This document shows, piece after piece, positions 33,946-45,525 of a stretch of 64,000 bases of DNA (position 1 is its first letter; each line of letters starts with the position of its first letter). The position numbers and the translations under genes are program-made. The stretch lies in the NCBI GenBank assembly GCA_961205875.1, contig OY540812.1:186001-250000 (forward strand). Reading direction: 5' to 3'. This DNA is from Sialis fuliginosa (taxonomy: Eukaryota > Arthropoda > Insecta > Megaloptera > Sialidae). The notes under the pieces are model-generated. The model worked only from the letters and a program-made list of their open reading frames with translations, was not told the origin of the DNA and searched no databases.

Positions 33946-34008
33946 CGTGGTAGTAGCCCTGAAGATTTCCACTGCTATGTGTATTGAAACGTTGATCGAT
34001 AACACAGG
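33946..34008 (+). ncRNA. Family K hammerhead-like module, core retained
   Basis: CTGAAGA at 33959-33965 and GAAAC at 33986-33990, followed by GTT. Between them CCAC..GTG can pair, with weak closing pairs. Candidate Penelope-type hammerhead, probably decayed. Confidence 0.4.
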
Positions 34009-34019
34009 GTGTCCTTAAA

Positions 34020-34165
34020 CAGGGTGTCCACTGTCTGGAATGACAGGGAAAAGTCAGAGAATTTATAATTTTTTTTTAGAAAATCAGGGAAAAAAAAGAA
34101 AAGTAAAAGTAAATTTTTAATTATGACCAAAAAAAAGGTCTTCAAATTTTATTTCTACACATTCT
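34020..34165 (+). mobile_element. Family H left-end copy between two K modules
   Basis: CAGGGTGTCCACTGTCTGG, then CAGGGAAAAGTCAGAGAATTT. A second CAGGGTGTCC lies just before it near 34005. Confidence 0.65.
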
Positions 34166-34181
34166 TGCTCCGTATTTTTTT

Positions 34182-34280
34182 CCGTGGTAGTGTCGTAATA
34201 AGAACCCTGAAGATGTCCACTGCTATGTGTATTGAAACGTTGGCCGATAGCACAACCAAATTGACTTGTATAGTTTTGAA
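34182..34280 (+). ncRNA. Family K hammerhead-like module, best K core
   Basis: CTGAAGA at 34207-34213, stem II GTCCAC/GTG..., GAAAC at 34234-34238 and GTTGG, with CC before the first core able to pair with GG after it. The layout is that of a minimal type I hammerhead with self-complementary AACGTT for dimer formation. Activity unknown; the GTT triplet is less usual than GTC. Confidence 0.45.
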
Positions 34281-35915
34281 ATTTTTTTTTGGGTTTTTTT
34301 AGCAAAATTTTTTATTGATTTTAAAAAAAATATTATATAATTAAATTCTAAACAAGATTTTGACGGATAAATTGGAATAATATTCGTAATAGTTTTTGGT
34401 ATAAAGTATCACGATAAAAAAAAATATCAAGGTTCTTTTAAAATTTAAAAAATTTATATTTACATAAATTTCAATTATTTTTTTTAAATTGTAGCCAAGA
34501 TTTTGACGGGTTAATTTATATAGGTATTGAGAATTTAAATTGTGACTATATATAATTTAAAAACCAGTAATTTAAATATAGATTTACTAGTACGAATATG
34601 GTGAGAGAATTTTGTTATGATATAAATAAATTAAAAGACTAGTTCTATGTGACTTAAATGAAAAATTACATAAAAAATATTTAAAATTATTGTTTGTTAT
34701 TTGAACCTTTTTTTTAATTTAAAAGTCTATTTATTATATAGAAAATGATGTAAAAATTTGAAATTTTTAAACCGCAGGTCTGCATTTCAAACCGTTCTCG
34801 AGATATAATCACTCAAAGTGTAAAAAAAAAATTCCGAAGAATGTCTCTCCTCAACAAAATCAAATTTGCCTAAAACGTGCCACTAGTTAGGGGTTGAATT
34901 TCCGAAAATCCCTTCTTACGTCATTAAAGAAAGACACACATTTAATATTTCTATACATCTCAAGGTTTTATCTGTATGCTGATGAGTCAGGCAGGACAAA
35001 CTTTTTTATACATAAATGTAAATTTATTTGCATTCCTTACAAAATACTGTAGAATAAAATTAAAGTGAAATTATTTATTGTTTTTATTACCCAAATAATT
35101 ACAGAGTGCCTAATATTTATAAAATATCAATTATAAAATGAGGGAATATATAATTATGTTAATGTATAATAAATTACAATAATTGAAATGCTTAGTAAAC
35201 CACAACGTGCACACCCTTTATACTACATATATACAGCTGTACATGTGTTTTCGTATTTAAATTAAATGTTAATTTGTTTAATAACCCATAACCAAAGCAG
35301 GTGTCAAAATAAAATCACTCGCTTCAATGTCTATGTCCCTTTTAAATATTATACATTTTATTGTTAATGATAATTTACATAATTTTAAAACTAATTATGT
35401 AATTATAAAAAATAAAAAATATCAATGCTTCATTTAATATGGAAGTCACTTTGGGGATTATTTAGATAAATTTATAACTGGAAAACTGTAAGACCCTGGT
35501 CCAAACTTGGTATAGTGAATTTGTACGTAACATTATGACACACCAAAATAATGATAAAAAATACCACATTTTATAGGTACTTTTGGGGGAAAAGGTAATT
35601 TTCATAAAAATTTTCAAAAAAATAAATATATTTTTTGACTTTGATGAGCAATAACTCTGAACTGGAAACAGCTAGCAATAACTCTAATACTGAAAAATAC
35701 GTTAGTTAATTACCTATCAAACTGACTCATTCTGGTTGCTCTAGTTACGTTACTTTGGAAGTTATGAGATAATCTTTGTTTGTAAATACTACTCTGAAGG
35801 GAGTTTTTAAACATCCTGTAACTCAGAGGGTGTTGAAGATAGACCCCACCTTCCCGTACATTTTTTTACTCACAATGAGCCAAGGAATCAGCTATTAAAA
35901 TATCTGTATCCCAAG
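34281..35915. other. AT-rich gene-free stretch with a family C fragment at 34718-34815
   Basis: AACCGCAGGTCTGCATTTC and AAACCGTTCTCGAGATATA mark a decayed family C arm. The rest shows no gene or repeat known from this window. Confidence 0.5.
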
Positions 35916-35917
35916 CC

Positions 35918-35990
35918 GGTGTTATCGGCCAACGTTTCGTCACACATTGCAGTGGACATCATCACTCTTTTAGAAGAACCCTCATATAAA
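35918..35990 (-). repeat. Family K module
   Basis: Reverse reading: GATGATGTCCACTGC, TGTGACGAAACGTTGGCCG, ATAACACCGGCTTGG. Stem II is intact; the first core base is G rather than C. Confidence 0.5.
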
Positions 35991-37215
35991 CAGTTTTAAT
36001 TTTACATTTGTTTAAAAATTAAATTCGTGTATTTAATTTAGATGATGCTGCTGTGATCGGCCCATAAGCAACATCCAAATCCTCTTCGAGTCTTCGTTTT
36101 TCCAACAGCATGAAGTAAAGGTAAGAGCCATTATTTTTTTATCGATATTTTTATGGACCTCTTTGTTTTATTATATTATTTAAAATGATTAATCTTTTTT
36201 CATTTAAGAACAAATATACTAGATTTGAGAATTCGTATCTTATGAAATTTCAATAATTGACCGTACGAAACGGTTTGAAAAATAAATAATAAATTTATTA
36301 AAGAAATACGAATGTATAGTTGAACATTTAGTTAGTAGATGGCGCTACCGGTCTCGTTAGAAGCGCACGGCCATGCGGTGGTGGAAAGCGTAACTAAAGC
36401 GACAATTTCTCGTGAAAATTCCGTCGGTTTGTTTCTGAAATTAGGAAGAAAATTTTGATCATATTATTTATAATTTATAACATACATTATTAAATATGAT
36501 AATTTTTTTATATGGTTAAAAACTTTTTTTTATAGTGAAAATATTTGAAAAATAGTTTGGTAAATTATAGATTGAAATTTAATAAATGCTATAAAATATA
36601 TATTTATTATACAACCAAAAATACAAAACACAAATTCGATGTATTTAAAAATGTGTAGATTTTACTGCCATTTTGGTAAAGAATACTTTCGTTTTCAAGT
36701 TACGAAAGTCAACCCTGATGTTTGATTTTTTACGTTGAAAATTTAAAAAATAACCTAAAAATTATTCTTCAAAGTATTTATAAAAAAAAAATCTAATGTA
36801 AAATTAACTTTTTGTCGTTTGATTGAAGTCAATTTGTTGCTATCCCACTCAAAAATTAACTAGATTTTTTGTGTTGAACATAACATCGAATATTTTTACT
36901 TATACTACAGTTAATTTTTTTTTTAATAACTACAGAGAAACACAAAATAATTTTATATGATTTTTGCTGTAATCAAAATTCATCGAATTATTTTTGTGTT
37001 CACTCTCTTAGAGTTACTCTAGTAAGAGTTATGACAGCGTCGCGATTTATTCAAAAATTCTTTCGTGTATTATTTTTAGTAAGCATAAAAATTAAAATTG
37101 AACGTAATATTAATAATATGAAGTAATAATTTAAATATGATTCAGAAATCGATTTAGGGTGTCAGAACTCTTACTACGAGCAACTCTACACCCTCCCAAG
37201 AGCTCCATATGTATG
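35991..37215. other. Unique sequence; GC-richer patch 36325-36430
   Basis: The patch contains TAGATGGCGCTACCGG, resembling the Drosophila CTCF core AGRTGGCGC, at about 36337. No repeat or frame. Possible regulatory element, speculative. Confidence 0.35.
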
Positions 37216-37219
37216 TATA

Positions 37220-37772
37220 TTAGGGTGTTTTTTTTATTTTTTCGGTCTATGTTTTAGCTTTGGATCAAAAGTTAATTGTCCCAAAATTTCAGACTCATAG
37301 ATCAAACCTGTAGATGGCGCAAACCATTTGATTAACATGGGAAAAATTACTTTTTTACTTACGCGTGAATATCTCGTTGAAAAAATTTTTTTTTGAAAAT
37401 TTCTCAGGGGATTATTTTGTAGAGAATTAAGTGCTCAATTCATAAATCCAATAAATTTTAAGAAATGTTTGTTTAAAAATTATCATAAAAATTGGATTTT
37501 ACTTTTTATGATAATGTTTAAACGAACATATCTTTAAAAATATTCGATCTATGGGATCTTTTTTGTAAGAAATTTAATTCTCTATGATATGCTGCTGTAA
37601 GAAATTAAAATAAATATATTTTTCAACGAGATATTCACGCATAAGTAAAAAAGTAATTTTTCCCATGTTAATCAAATGATTTGCGCCGTCCACAGGTTTG
37701 ATCTATGAGTCTGAAATTTTGGGACAATTAACTTTTGATTCAAAGCTAAAACATAAAAAATAAACACCCTAA
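37220..37772. mobile_element. Family F: complete fold-back element, 553 bp
   Basis: Ends TTAGGGTGTTT and AAACACCCTAA with TA at 37218-37219 and 37773-37774. The arms (about 240 bp each) include GATCAAACCTGTAGATGGC/GCCGTCCACAGGTTTGATC and GTGAATATCTCGTTGAAAA. Long hairpin potential; no coding capacity. Confidence 0.88.
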
Positions 37773-38880
37773 TATACATTATACACTTTTGATTTTATAA
37801 CTTGTTCCAAGAATTGTGTATTAAATATATATATACATAGGTACAATATGTTGAACTAAGAATATAGATGATATGTTTTGACAGATATTGAACAAATATA
37901 TCAATTACTAAGAATTCTAGTGTAGGTACATATTTGGCTGTTAACAGTTAACAGTTAATAGAAACAACAAAGTGTAAACTGTAGGATTATTTGAATCTTT
38001 TAAACCAGGTAGTTTATGAGATTACGTGTTAAAATTACTGTTCAGACGAAATGTCCCAGATGTTTGTATTTATATATTCTGTGAATTCTAAGTACCTACC
38101 TATTACCTACAGACAATTTACAATATTTGTTTTTATATAGGTACATGTACACTGTATACCAGTGCTTCTGAAACTAGGCTTCGTTTTGATCTAGTAAAAC
38201 CATATGAATGGGGGGATGGGGTAGATTACTAAAGCTTAAAAACTGCTAAACTTATGTCCGGTATCATAAAGGACTTAACAAATTTGCTAGCTTGCAAGCA
38301 CTTTCAAATGAGATATATATCAAATTTATATGACAGTTCTTTTGGAGTTTGTTGATGACTTTGACAAGTTTCGCGCACGCGTTGTAGTAAGTAAATACAA
38401 ACGGTATTAAAACAGTGGTGATGTTATGAAAATTATTTTGTACGGTCAAAGATGCCAACTGTGTTACAATTAGTTGAAGTGTCACTGCTCTAAATTCCAT
38501 AGATACTAGTACAGAATTAATACCCCATTTGAATGTAATTGCTAGCTAACAAATTTTGTTAGGTTCTTTATAATACCGGGCATAAACATACAATGTAATT
38601 AGGCTATATAAAATTATTTTTTTTAGAAATCGAAGAGAATACAAAAATAAATTGAACTGAGTATCTTTTAAATTAAATCACGTACGACCATTATCTCAAT
38701 GTCTGTCTGTCTGTTTATCTGTTAACGCTCTACATCCAAAACGGCGAAATTATAAGAAACATGAAATTTAAATGTTAATATTCTATTTTTGAAGATTATG
38801 CAGGAAATAGATATTTAATATTTAAGAAAAATTAAGTTTCATATTAATTTAGTCTCAATTTGATTATGAAAGTTTATAAG
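37773..38880. other. AT-rich gene-free stretch
   Basis: A direct repeat GTTAACAGTTAACAGTTAA near 37940 and a CTGT microsatellite at 38701-38715. The minus-strand frame at 38264-38500 has no recognised feature. Confidence 0.45.
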
Positions 38881-39362
38881 CTACTGGCACCAGTTATGGC
38901 CGCTATAAGAGCAAGGTTTTGTTTTTTGTAATTCTCATGAATTCATGTTACTAATAAAACAAGTAACTCTTTATTTAATCAATTTAATTATCAAAGTCCA
39001 CAAATATAGTTTGTTTTTTTAAATATTCGCCTTTTATTTTGTTTATGTTTTTGCTCCAGTAATGGCAAAGGTAAAACCAACAGTGATGGACACTTACTAA
39101 TGATAAGTACTACGATACAAAAGATATACAAGAAAGAATCATCAAATTTGAAACAATGTAAAGCACTTGCTATGATAGTATAATAATTAATAAATTTAAA
39201 TGTCCACCATTTTGACACCTATTGGCCTCATGTGATCAAATCACGCTGTAAGACAGTTAAATATATATATACAGATTAATATTCAGAAATGGTATAGTAA
39301 TCAAATATCAACAAATATTTCTAATACAGTACATTTAATTAAAAAATTGCTGGTGTCTTATC
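38881..39362 (-). mobile_element. Family A MITE
   Basis: Starts CTACTGGCACCAGTTATGGC and covers the full core to ATTGCTGGTGTCTTA; the distal end is degenerate. A 75-codon minus-strand frame inside resembles those in other A copies and is a repeat artefact. Confidence 0.85.
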
Positions 39363-39842
39363 CAATATATGTTATCGCTTAACCCTGCTGAATAATCCGT
39401 CAAAAACTATTGCAGATATAAACGTCATGTTAATTACCTGTAATATAAAGTCATTTCTCGTTCACAATATAAGACCAAACTGTGAGAGGATAGAGATTTA
39501 AATATACATAATACGTAGGTATAAGTAAAGACGAACTTGTTGCTATATATGTGTTAGTGTTTGTGTGTCCATAGCCGGTGTGCCTAAGGTGCGACAGGGG
39601 TGAACACAAAGGGATGATGGTACAGGGGTGAAAACACCCGTTGTTATAACTGACATACATAAATCGCCAGGGCTGGACAACAATGTATGTAATGTTACTA
39701 TATTTAATTATTTTTAACTGAATGTACCTTAAAAAAATATGTTCTTCAATAAAACTGTACAGTAGAATTTCATTAGTACGTTTTTTTTTGGGGAAGGGGG
39801 GGGGGCACGTAGTAATTAGATAAACATACTATAAGAATAACT
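39363..39842. other. Unique sequence with a G-run
   Basis: GC-richer 39500-39680. G-run at 39797-39806. No gene seen. Confidence 0.4.
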
Positions 39843-40228
39843 CAGGGTGTCCACTTTCTGGAAAGTCAGGGAAGCCTAAAGTGGTCAGGGAAAGTCAGGG
39901 AATTTATTATAAATTCTGGGAAGTCAATGAAGAAAAAATAAGTGTATAAATTTAAGTTGACGAGCAAAAAAAGTATTTTTGCATATTCTAGGGACCCCTG
40001 GATCACTTCTTGCCCCTGAGTTGTCAGGGAATTTTGAATCTGTGGTCAGGGAAAGTCAGGGAAGCCTAAAGTCAGGGAATTTATTATAAATTCTGGGAAG
40101 TCAGTGAAGAAAAAATAAGTGTATAAATTTAAGTTGACGAGCAAAAAAATGTTTTCAAATTTTTTTACATATTCTAGGGACTCCTCGATTACTTCTTGTC
40201 CCCAAGTTGTCAGGGAATTTTGAATCTT
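39843..40228 (+). mobile_element. Family H, two partial tandem units
   Basis: CAGGGTGTCCACTTTCTGG, then the block AATTCTGGGAAGTCA.TGAAG, AAGTTGACGAGCAAAAAAA, TTCTAGGGAC occurs twice about 185 bp apart, each followed by TTGTCAGGGAATTTTGAATC. Confidence 0.75.
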
Positions 40229-40696
40229 GCAATGGCTGAGGTGTTCCTTAACCGTCGCAAAGAAACGATAAATCATTAAGTATGTAGACGAGAATCCTAC
40301 AACATCGCTACATTCTTACCTTGTTATAACGAATTGTAGACCAACCTAACCTTTATATAACAAACCTCACTGTAACAAATTACGAATATTTTCTACTTCC
40401 CTTGAGTTTTGTTATATCGAGGTTGCACTGTATTATAGTGTACACGTGTTGTACCTACTTACTATATAAGTTTGTAGTTGTAGCAACCCTGGTCATCTCG
40501 TTTAGAATTACACAAAGCTGTAACCCCGTAGCCACTGGGTCACGGACAACCTGGAACCCAGTATGTATGTATCCCTAAATACCTGACAAGATTCAAAATT
40601 ACATCAACTGTTCAAATATACATACCTATCTATGTCATTTGTACATTACATATACCTCATAATATACTACAGAAAATAAATAAATATATACAAAGT
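40229..40696. other. Sequence without recognised feature
   Basis: No repeat family or coding signal. Confidence 0.4.
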
Positions 40697-41012
40697 AAAT
40701 GGCACCCAGTCATGGACACTTGTTAATTATTATACAAAATGATAAGTACAAAGACACTAAAGTTATAAAAATAAAGAATCGTTAAATTGTAAACAATGTA
40801 AACCATGGCAGTTGCTATGATAATATAATAATTATAAATAAATAATTAGTTTAAATTGATACGACCTCATGTCATCAAATTAAGCTGTTTTAAAGTTAAG
40901 TGTATATAGATTATGATTCAGTAATCAAATATCAACAAATATTTCTAATTAAGTACATTTAATTAAATTTGTGTTTTTTGTATTGTCCAAGACTGGTGCC
41001 AATACTTTACCT
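40697..41012 (-). mobile_element. Family A MITE, diverged
   Basis: CACCCAGTCATGGACACTTG at the left, core ACAATGTAAA and TGCTATGATAATATAATAAT, terminus GTCCAAGACTGGTGCCAAT at the right. Confidence 0.75.
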
Positions 41013-41299
41013 GTATATTAAAAATTACCTGTTAAGTTATACATTTAGTAAAATTTAGATATTAAATATTTAGATTGAATACTAAATATTGTTCTTAAAT
41101 TAAGTAAATAATATTTTTAGCGAAATAAAACTTGTTAAATTAATATTATTAACGGTGGAAATTTTAAATCAAAAATGGGCCATTTTAAGCAATAATTATA
41201 CACCATTAAAATCATTATTTCAAGTCGCTCCGAATGGTGTTTTCAACATAGCTATTCAATGGACTTATATTACAGTAAAACTTCTGTCATACTGACTAA

Positions 41300-42060
41300 A
41301 ATCAATGATGTACACAAGTAGCTTAATACCCCCCCCCCCCCCCTCTAGAAATATCTAAAGACCTTACAAAATATTATAAAAAATTAAATTAATTATTCTT
41401 TCTTTGATTTATGAAATATTAGTTTTATAACGTATATTATATTAATTTTTATATAAAAATCAATGATGTACACAAGTAGCTTCATCCCCCCCCCCCCTCT
41501 AGAAATATCTAAAGACCTTACAAAATATTGTAAAAAATTAAATTAATTATTCTGTATTTGATTAATTAAATATTAGTTTTTTAACGTATATTATATTAAT
41601 TTTTATATAAATATCAATGTACACAAGTAGCTTAATACCCCCCCACCCCTCTCTAGAAATATCTAAAGACTTTACAAAAGAACGTAAAAAATTAAATTAA
41701 TTATTTTTTATTTGATTAATGAAATATTAGTTTTATAACGTATATTATATTAATTTTAATATAAAAAAATGATGTACACAAGTAGCTTAATACCCCCCAC
41801 CCTCCCCCCCTCTCAGAAATATCTAAAGACCTTACAAAATATCGTAAAAAATTAAATTAATTATTGTTTATTTGATTAATTAAATATTATATTAATTTTT
41901 ATATAAAAATCAATGATGTACACAAGTAGCTTACCCCCCCCCCCCCCTCTAGAAATATCTAAAGACTTTACAAAATATCGTAAAAAATTAAATTAATTAT
42001 TCTTTCTTTGATTTATGAAATATTTAGTTTTATAACGGATTATTAATTTTAATATAAAAA
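41300..42060 (+). repeat. Five-unit tandem array, about 155-bp period, each with a C-run
   Basis: Units begin at GATGTACACAAGTAGCTT (or close variant) near 41307, 41464, 41617, 41771 and 41914. Each has a C-run of 7 to 15, TCTAGAAATATCTAAAGAC and ATTAAATTAATTAT. Units differ by few substitutions, suggesting recent amplification. Confidence 0.9.
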
Positions 42061-42562
42061 AGTTTTGGCGATAGATACGGTTGTATGTACATCGACATTT
42101 GAAAGGGTTGCAGGGGTGATGTGCCATTCTAAGGTAGAACAACCCCTCGGTGACCTTAGGAAGACCCGGTTTGGCCACCCTAAGACTATATGTGCTTCAC
42201 GTGCATCTTTGTATTCGACAAAATACAACAGCGCACTTTGTAGTCGGGTAGAATTTCAAGTTACGTTTCAAAAAAATATAAAAAATATATATATGGATGT
42301 TCTATTTAATTTATACCGGGTTAACGTATCGATTTTATTTAAGAGTAGTTTAAGATAGTTTTAAACAAACTAACAAACAAAAATTAGCAACTTTATACAC
42401 TCGAATATAAATTTTTATACTTGATGTTTTAAAATTTTTAATGTGATTTTTTATATTTTAACCTTACAAAAGCTAACCAACCTCTCTTCGCCCCAATAGA
42501 TGCCCTATATAACCAAGAACAGTTAACGCGTACATTATTAGAGCATCTGATTGTGAGTAACT
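42061..42562. other. Unique sequence; possible hAT end
   Basis: The complement of 42160-42186 reads TAGGGTGGCCAAACCGGGTC, resembling hAT ends, but no partner was found. Overlapping frames of 97 (plus) and 61 (minus) codons have no domain. Confidence 0.35.
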
Positions 42563-42563
42563 A

Positions 42564-43036
42564 AGGTAGTGGCACCAGTCTTGGTAAATTTTTAATTAAA
42601 TGTACTGAATTAGAAATATGTGTTGATATTTGATTACTACCATTTCTGAATATTAATCTATATACATTTAACTGTCTTACAGCGTGATTTGATCACATGA
42701 GGCCAATAGGTGTCAAAATGGTGGACATTTCAACTAATTTATTTATTAATTATTATATTATCATAGCAACTGCTTTACATTGTTTCAAATTTGACGATTC
42801 TTTCTTTTATATCTTTTGTGTCGTAGTACTTATCATCAGCAAGTGTCCATCACTGGTTTTACCTTTGCCATTACTGGAGAATAAACATGAACAAAATAAA
42901 AGGCTATAATTTAAAAAAACAAACTATATTTGATGAGTTTGGTAATTAAATTGATTAAATAAAGAGTTACTTGTTTTATCAGTAACATGAGTTGATGAAA
43001 ATTACAAAAAACAAGCCATAACTGGTGCATTTACCT
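42564..43036 (+). mobile_element. Family A MITE, complete reference copy (473 bp)
   Basis: Both termini intact: AGGTAGTGGCACCAGTCTTGG and CATAACTGGTGCATTTACCT, with TA at 42562-42563 and 43037-43038. The 70-codon frame within is shared by other copies and lacks any transposase motif. Confidence 0.92.
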
Positions 43037-43224
43037 TATGTGTATACATGCTTGTGAAGTTATACCGGCATATTCTTCTATACGAGTTAAAATTTAGTGC
43101 AAAGTATTAAAATTTATGTTTGAGTGTAAAAAGTGCATACTATCAAAATTTTTAGTGCAATTATCTATAAATATGAATGAATATTATAGAAATAATTATT
43201 GTATCTTTAAGTAAAGATTGGGTA

Positions 43225-43945
43225 AGAGGGGGGGGGGGCTTCATCAAAATCTTATAAATCATTTAAAGGACGCGTGTGGCTAGAAAATTTCAAAAATTAT
43301 AAAATTTTAGTGGCATTATTTTTAAGGGGGGTGGAGAGTTCATCAAAATCTTATAAATCATTTAAAGGACGCGTGGGGCTAGAAAATTTAAAAAATATAA
43401 AATTTTTAGTGCCATTATTTTTAAGGGGGGGGGGAGTTCATCAAAATCTTATAAATCATTTAAAAGACGCGTGGGGCTAGAAAATTAAAAAAATATAAAA
43501 ATTTTAGTGCCATTATTTTTAAGGGGGGGGGGGGGGGGAGAGTTCATCAAAATCTAATAAATCATTTAAAGGACGCGTGTGGCTAGAAAATTTCAAAAAT
43601 TATAAAATTTTAGTGCCATTATTTTTAAGGGGGGTGGAGAGTTCATCAAAATCTTATAAATCATTTAAAAGACGCGTGGGGCTAGAAAATTTAAAAAATA
43701 TAAAAATTTTAGTACCATTATTTTTAAGGGAGGGGGGGGGGGGAGAGTTCATCAAAATCTTATAAATCATTTAAAGGACGCGTGGGGCTAGAAAATTTAA
43801 AAAATATTAAATTTTTAGTGCCATTATTTTTAGGGGGGGGGGGGGGGAGAGTTCATCAAACTCTTATAAATCATTTAAAAGACGCGTGTGGCTAGAAAAT
43901 TTCAAAAAATATAAAAATTTTAGTGGCATTATTTTTAATATATAT
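43225..43945 (+). repeat. Seven-unit tandem array, about 100-bp period, each with a G-run
   Basis: TTCATCAAAATCTTATAAATC (or variant) recurs near 43241, 43338, 43437, 43542, 43640, 43748 and 43852. Each unit carries GACGCGTG.GGCTAGAAAAT, GCCATTATTTTTA and a G-run of varying length. In-frame translations repeat the same peptide and are not genes. Confidence 0.92.
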
Positions 43946-44587
43946 ATTGCAGAGATGTTTATTTGAATTTAATCTAATTGTAAGTAAGTGTGCAGTTGAT
44001 GTTAATTACACAGAATAAAAAGCAGTTAAATGTATGTATGTCTGTTGTGTAAAATGGCCGAAAGCTAAATTACAAAGGACGGTCATGAGAAACACATTAA
44101 TATTTAAAATAAAAATATGAAATCACGACTTACTGCTTATTAGACCCGAAAAATTGCGTGATTGTAGTCGGATTTATCATTCGTAAAAAGCATTTTTGTT
44201 ATATGATTTTAGTTATTTTTTACGGTTCGTTTGTTGTGGTACTTTCTATATATACACAAGCGTGTTCAAGGTGGTCTTTAAGACATCCTGTTATGATTTA
44301 ACAAGATAAAACAGTTGAAATTATAAAATACATACATTGAAATCTAAGATTTAGATAATACAATAAAGCTGTTACCCGGGAATCGGTTTTTAGTTTCCTA
44401 TTTACACGCTAGATGTCTATGCAAAAATAGTATAACCTATCGCACATATGTACTGCCAAATTTCATCCAGATCGGTTGAGCGGTTATCAAATTCATATTA
44501 GAATAAATAAAGTGATTTTAATCTGACCGATTTTTAAATTTAGTTAAAGGCTCTTTAAGACGGTCAGTTCAGTTTCGGTTTCAGTCG
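43946..44587. other. AT-rich gene-free stretch
   Basis: CCAAATTTCATCCAGATCGG near 44455 is the reverse of a phrase common in family M repeats (see 52700); otherwise nothing. Confidence 0.4.
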
Positions 44588-44631
44588 TAGTAAAGAGCAC
44601 CCAGTGATGGACATTTGTTAATGGTTTAAAG
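44588..44631 (-). mobile_element. Family A fragment
   Basis: AGCACCCAGTGATGGACATT is a family A internal phrase, cut by the family D insertion. Confidence 0.5.
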
Positions 44632-44633
44632 TA

Positions 44634-45523
44634 CAGTGTATTCCAAGTTGATTAAGACATAGGAAATTTAACATGGGGGCAATTAGAAGTGTGGACAAAT
44701 TTAACGATGTGTGATTGGTGCATTTTGAAATGCCGCCACAAAATTTAATAAAATAGTCATTAGTATTTTGTTTTCAAATTTATATCTGCCAAAAAAATAT
44801 TATTATAATTTTATCTAGGATGCTTACTTTAATTTCATTAATGTATTTAATTGTTGAAAAACAAAATACTGTTGATTAATTTGAAATTTATCAGTTAGTT
44901 TCTAGGCGGCATTTCAAAATGCACCAATCACACATCGTTAAATTTGACCAAAGGTTACTACAACATTTTTTTTTTTTTGTCTCCATGTTAAATTTCCTAT
45001 GTCTTAGGCGGCTATTACACTATCAAAGAAATATGATAAAATTTCTTTGATCAAAGAAATATGACAGTGTAATAAGTCAACTTTTATAATATTTACCTTC
45101 ATAATATTTCTATGCGATCATAGTTAATGACAGTCTCTTATATTTGATCAAAGTTTTTTGACGTCAAAAACAAAACGGCGACTACCAAGTTATCACTGAC
45201 AGTTACAGTTACATAATTATTAATATACGAATATCAACAAAATCCAGTATTATATGATAATCTTCTTATTGATTATAAAAACCACAATACACGGTTGTAA
45301 ATTTAAACCTCGATCGCGTCAATTGACGAACATCCACGCACTGATATTCAAAAGGCACCAAAAAAGAAGAAAATATCCCTAGATAATATTGAGAAAATAT
45401 TATCAAATATTTTATGTAGTGTAATAAAACAAAATCTCGTTTTTTATCAAAGAAATATGATCAAATCTTTCACATATTTATTTGATAGTGTAATAGCCGC
45501 CTTAATCAACTTGGAATACATTG
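44634..45523. mobile_element. Family D MITE carrying a nested family E
   Basis: Ends CAGTGTATTCCAAG and CTTGGAATACATTG with TA at 44632-44633 and 45524-45525. Inner inverted repeat GTGTGATTGGTGCATTTTG etc. as in 7180-7483. Without E and its duplication, D is about 392 bp. Confidence 0.9.
45007..45501 (+). mobile_element. Family E: PIF/Harbinger-like MITE, 495 bp, nested in D
   Basis: Ends GGCGGCTATTACACTATCAA and GATAGTGTAATAGCCGCC, TTA at 45004-45006 and 45502-45504. The D copy at 62649-63015 reads TCTTAATCAAC at this point and shows the empty site. Confidence 0.92.
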
Positions 45524-45525
45524 TA

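Noticed and set aside
37220-37230. Telomere-like TTAGGG at family F termini
   Set aside because: Single hexamer within a TA-flanked inverted repeat, not a telomeric array.
42065-42358. 97-codon plus-strand frame with overlapping minus-strand frame
   Set aside because: No domain; the GC-richer part resembles a hAT end in reverse.
43274-43765. Repeated peptide frames
   Set aside because: Translations of a 100-bp tandem array; length depends on G-run length.
41300-43945. CRISPR-like regular repeats
   Set aside because: Units are contiguous tandem repeats without unique spacers, in a eukaryotic context.
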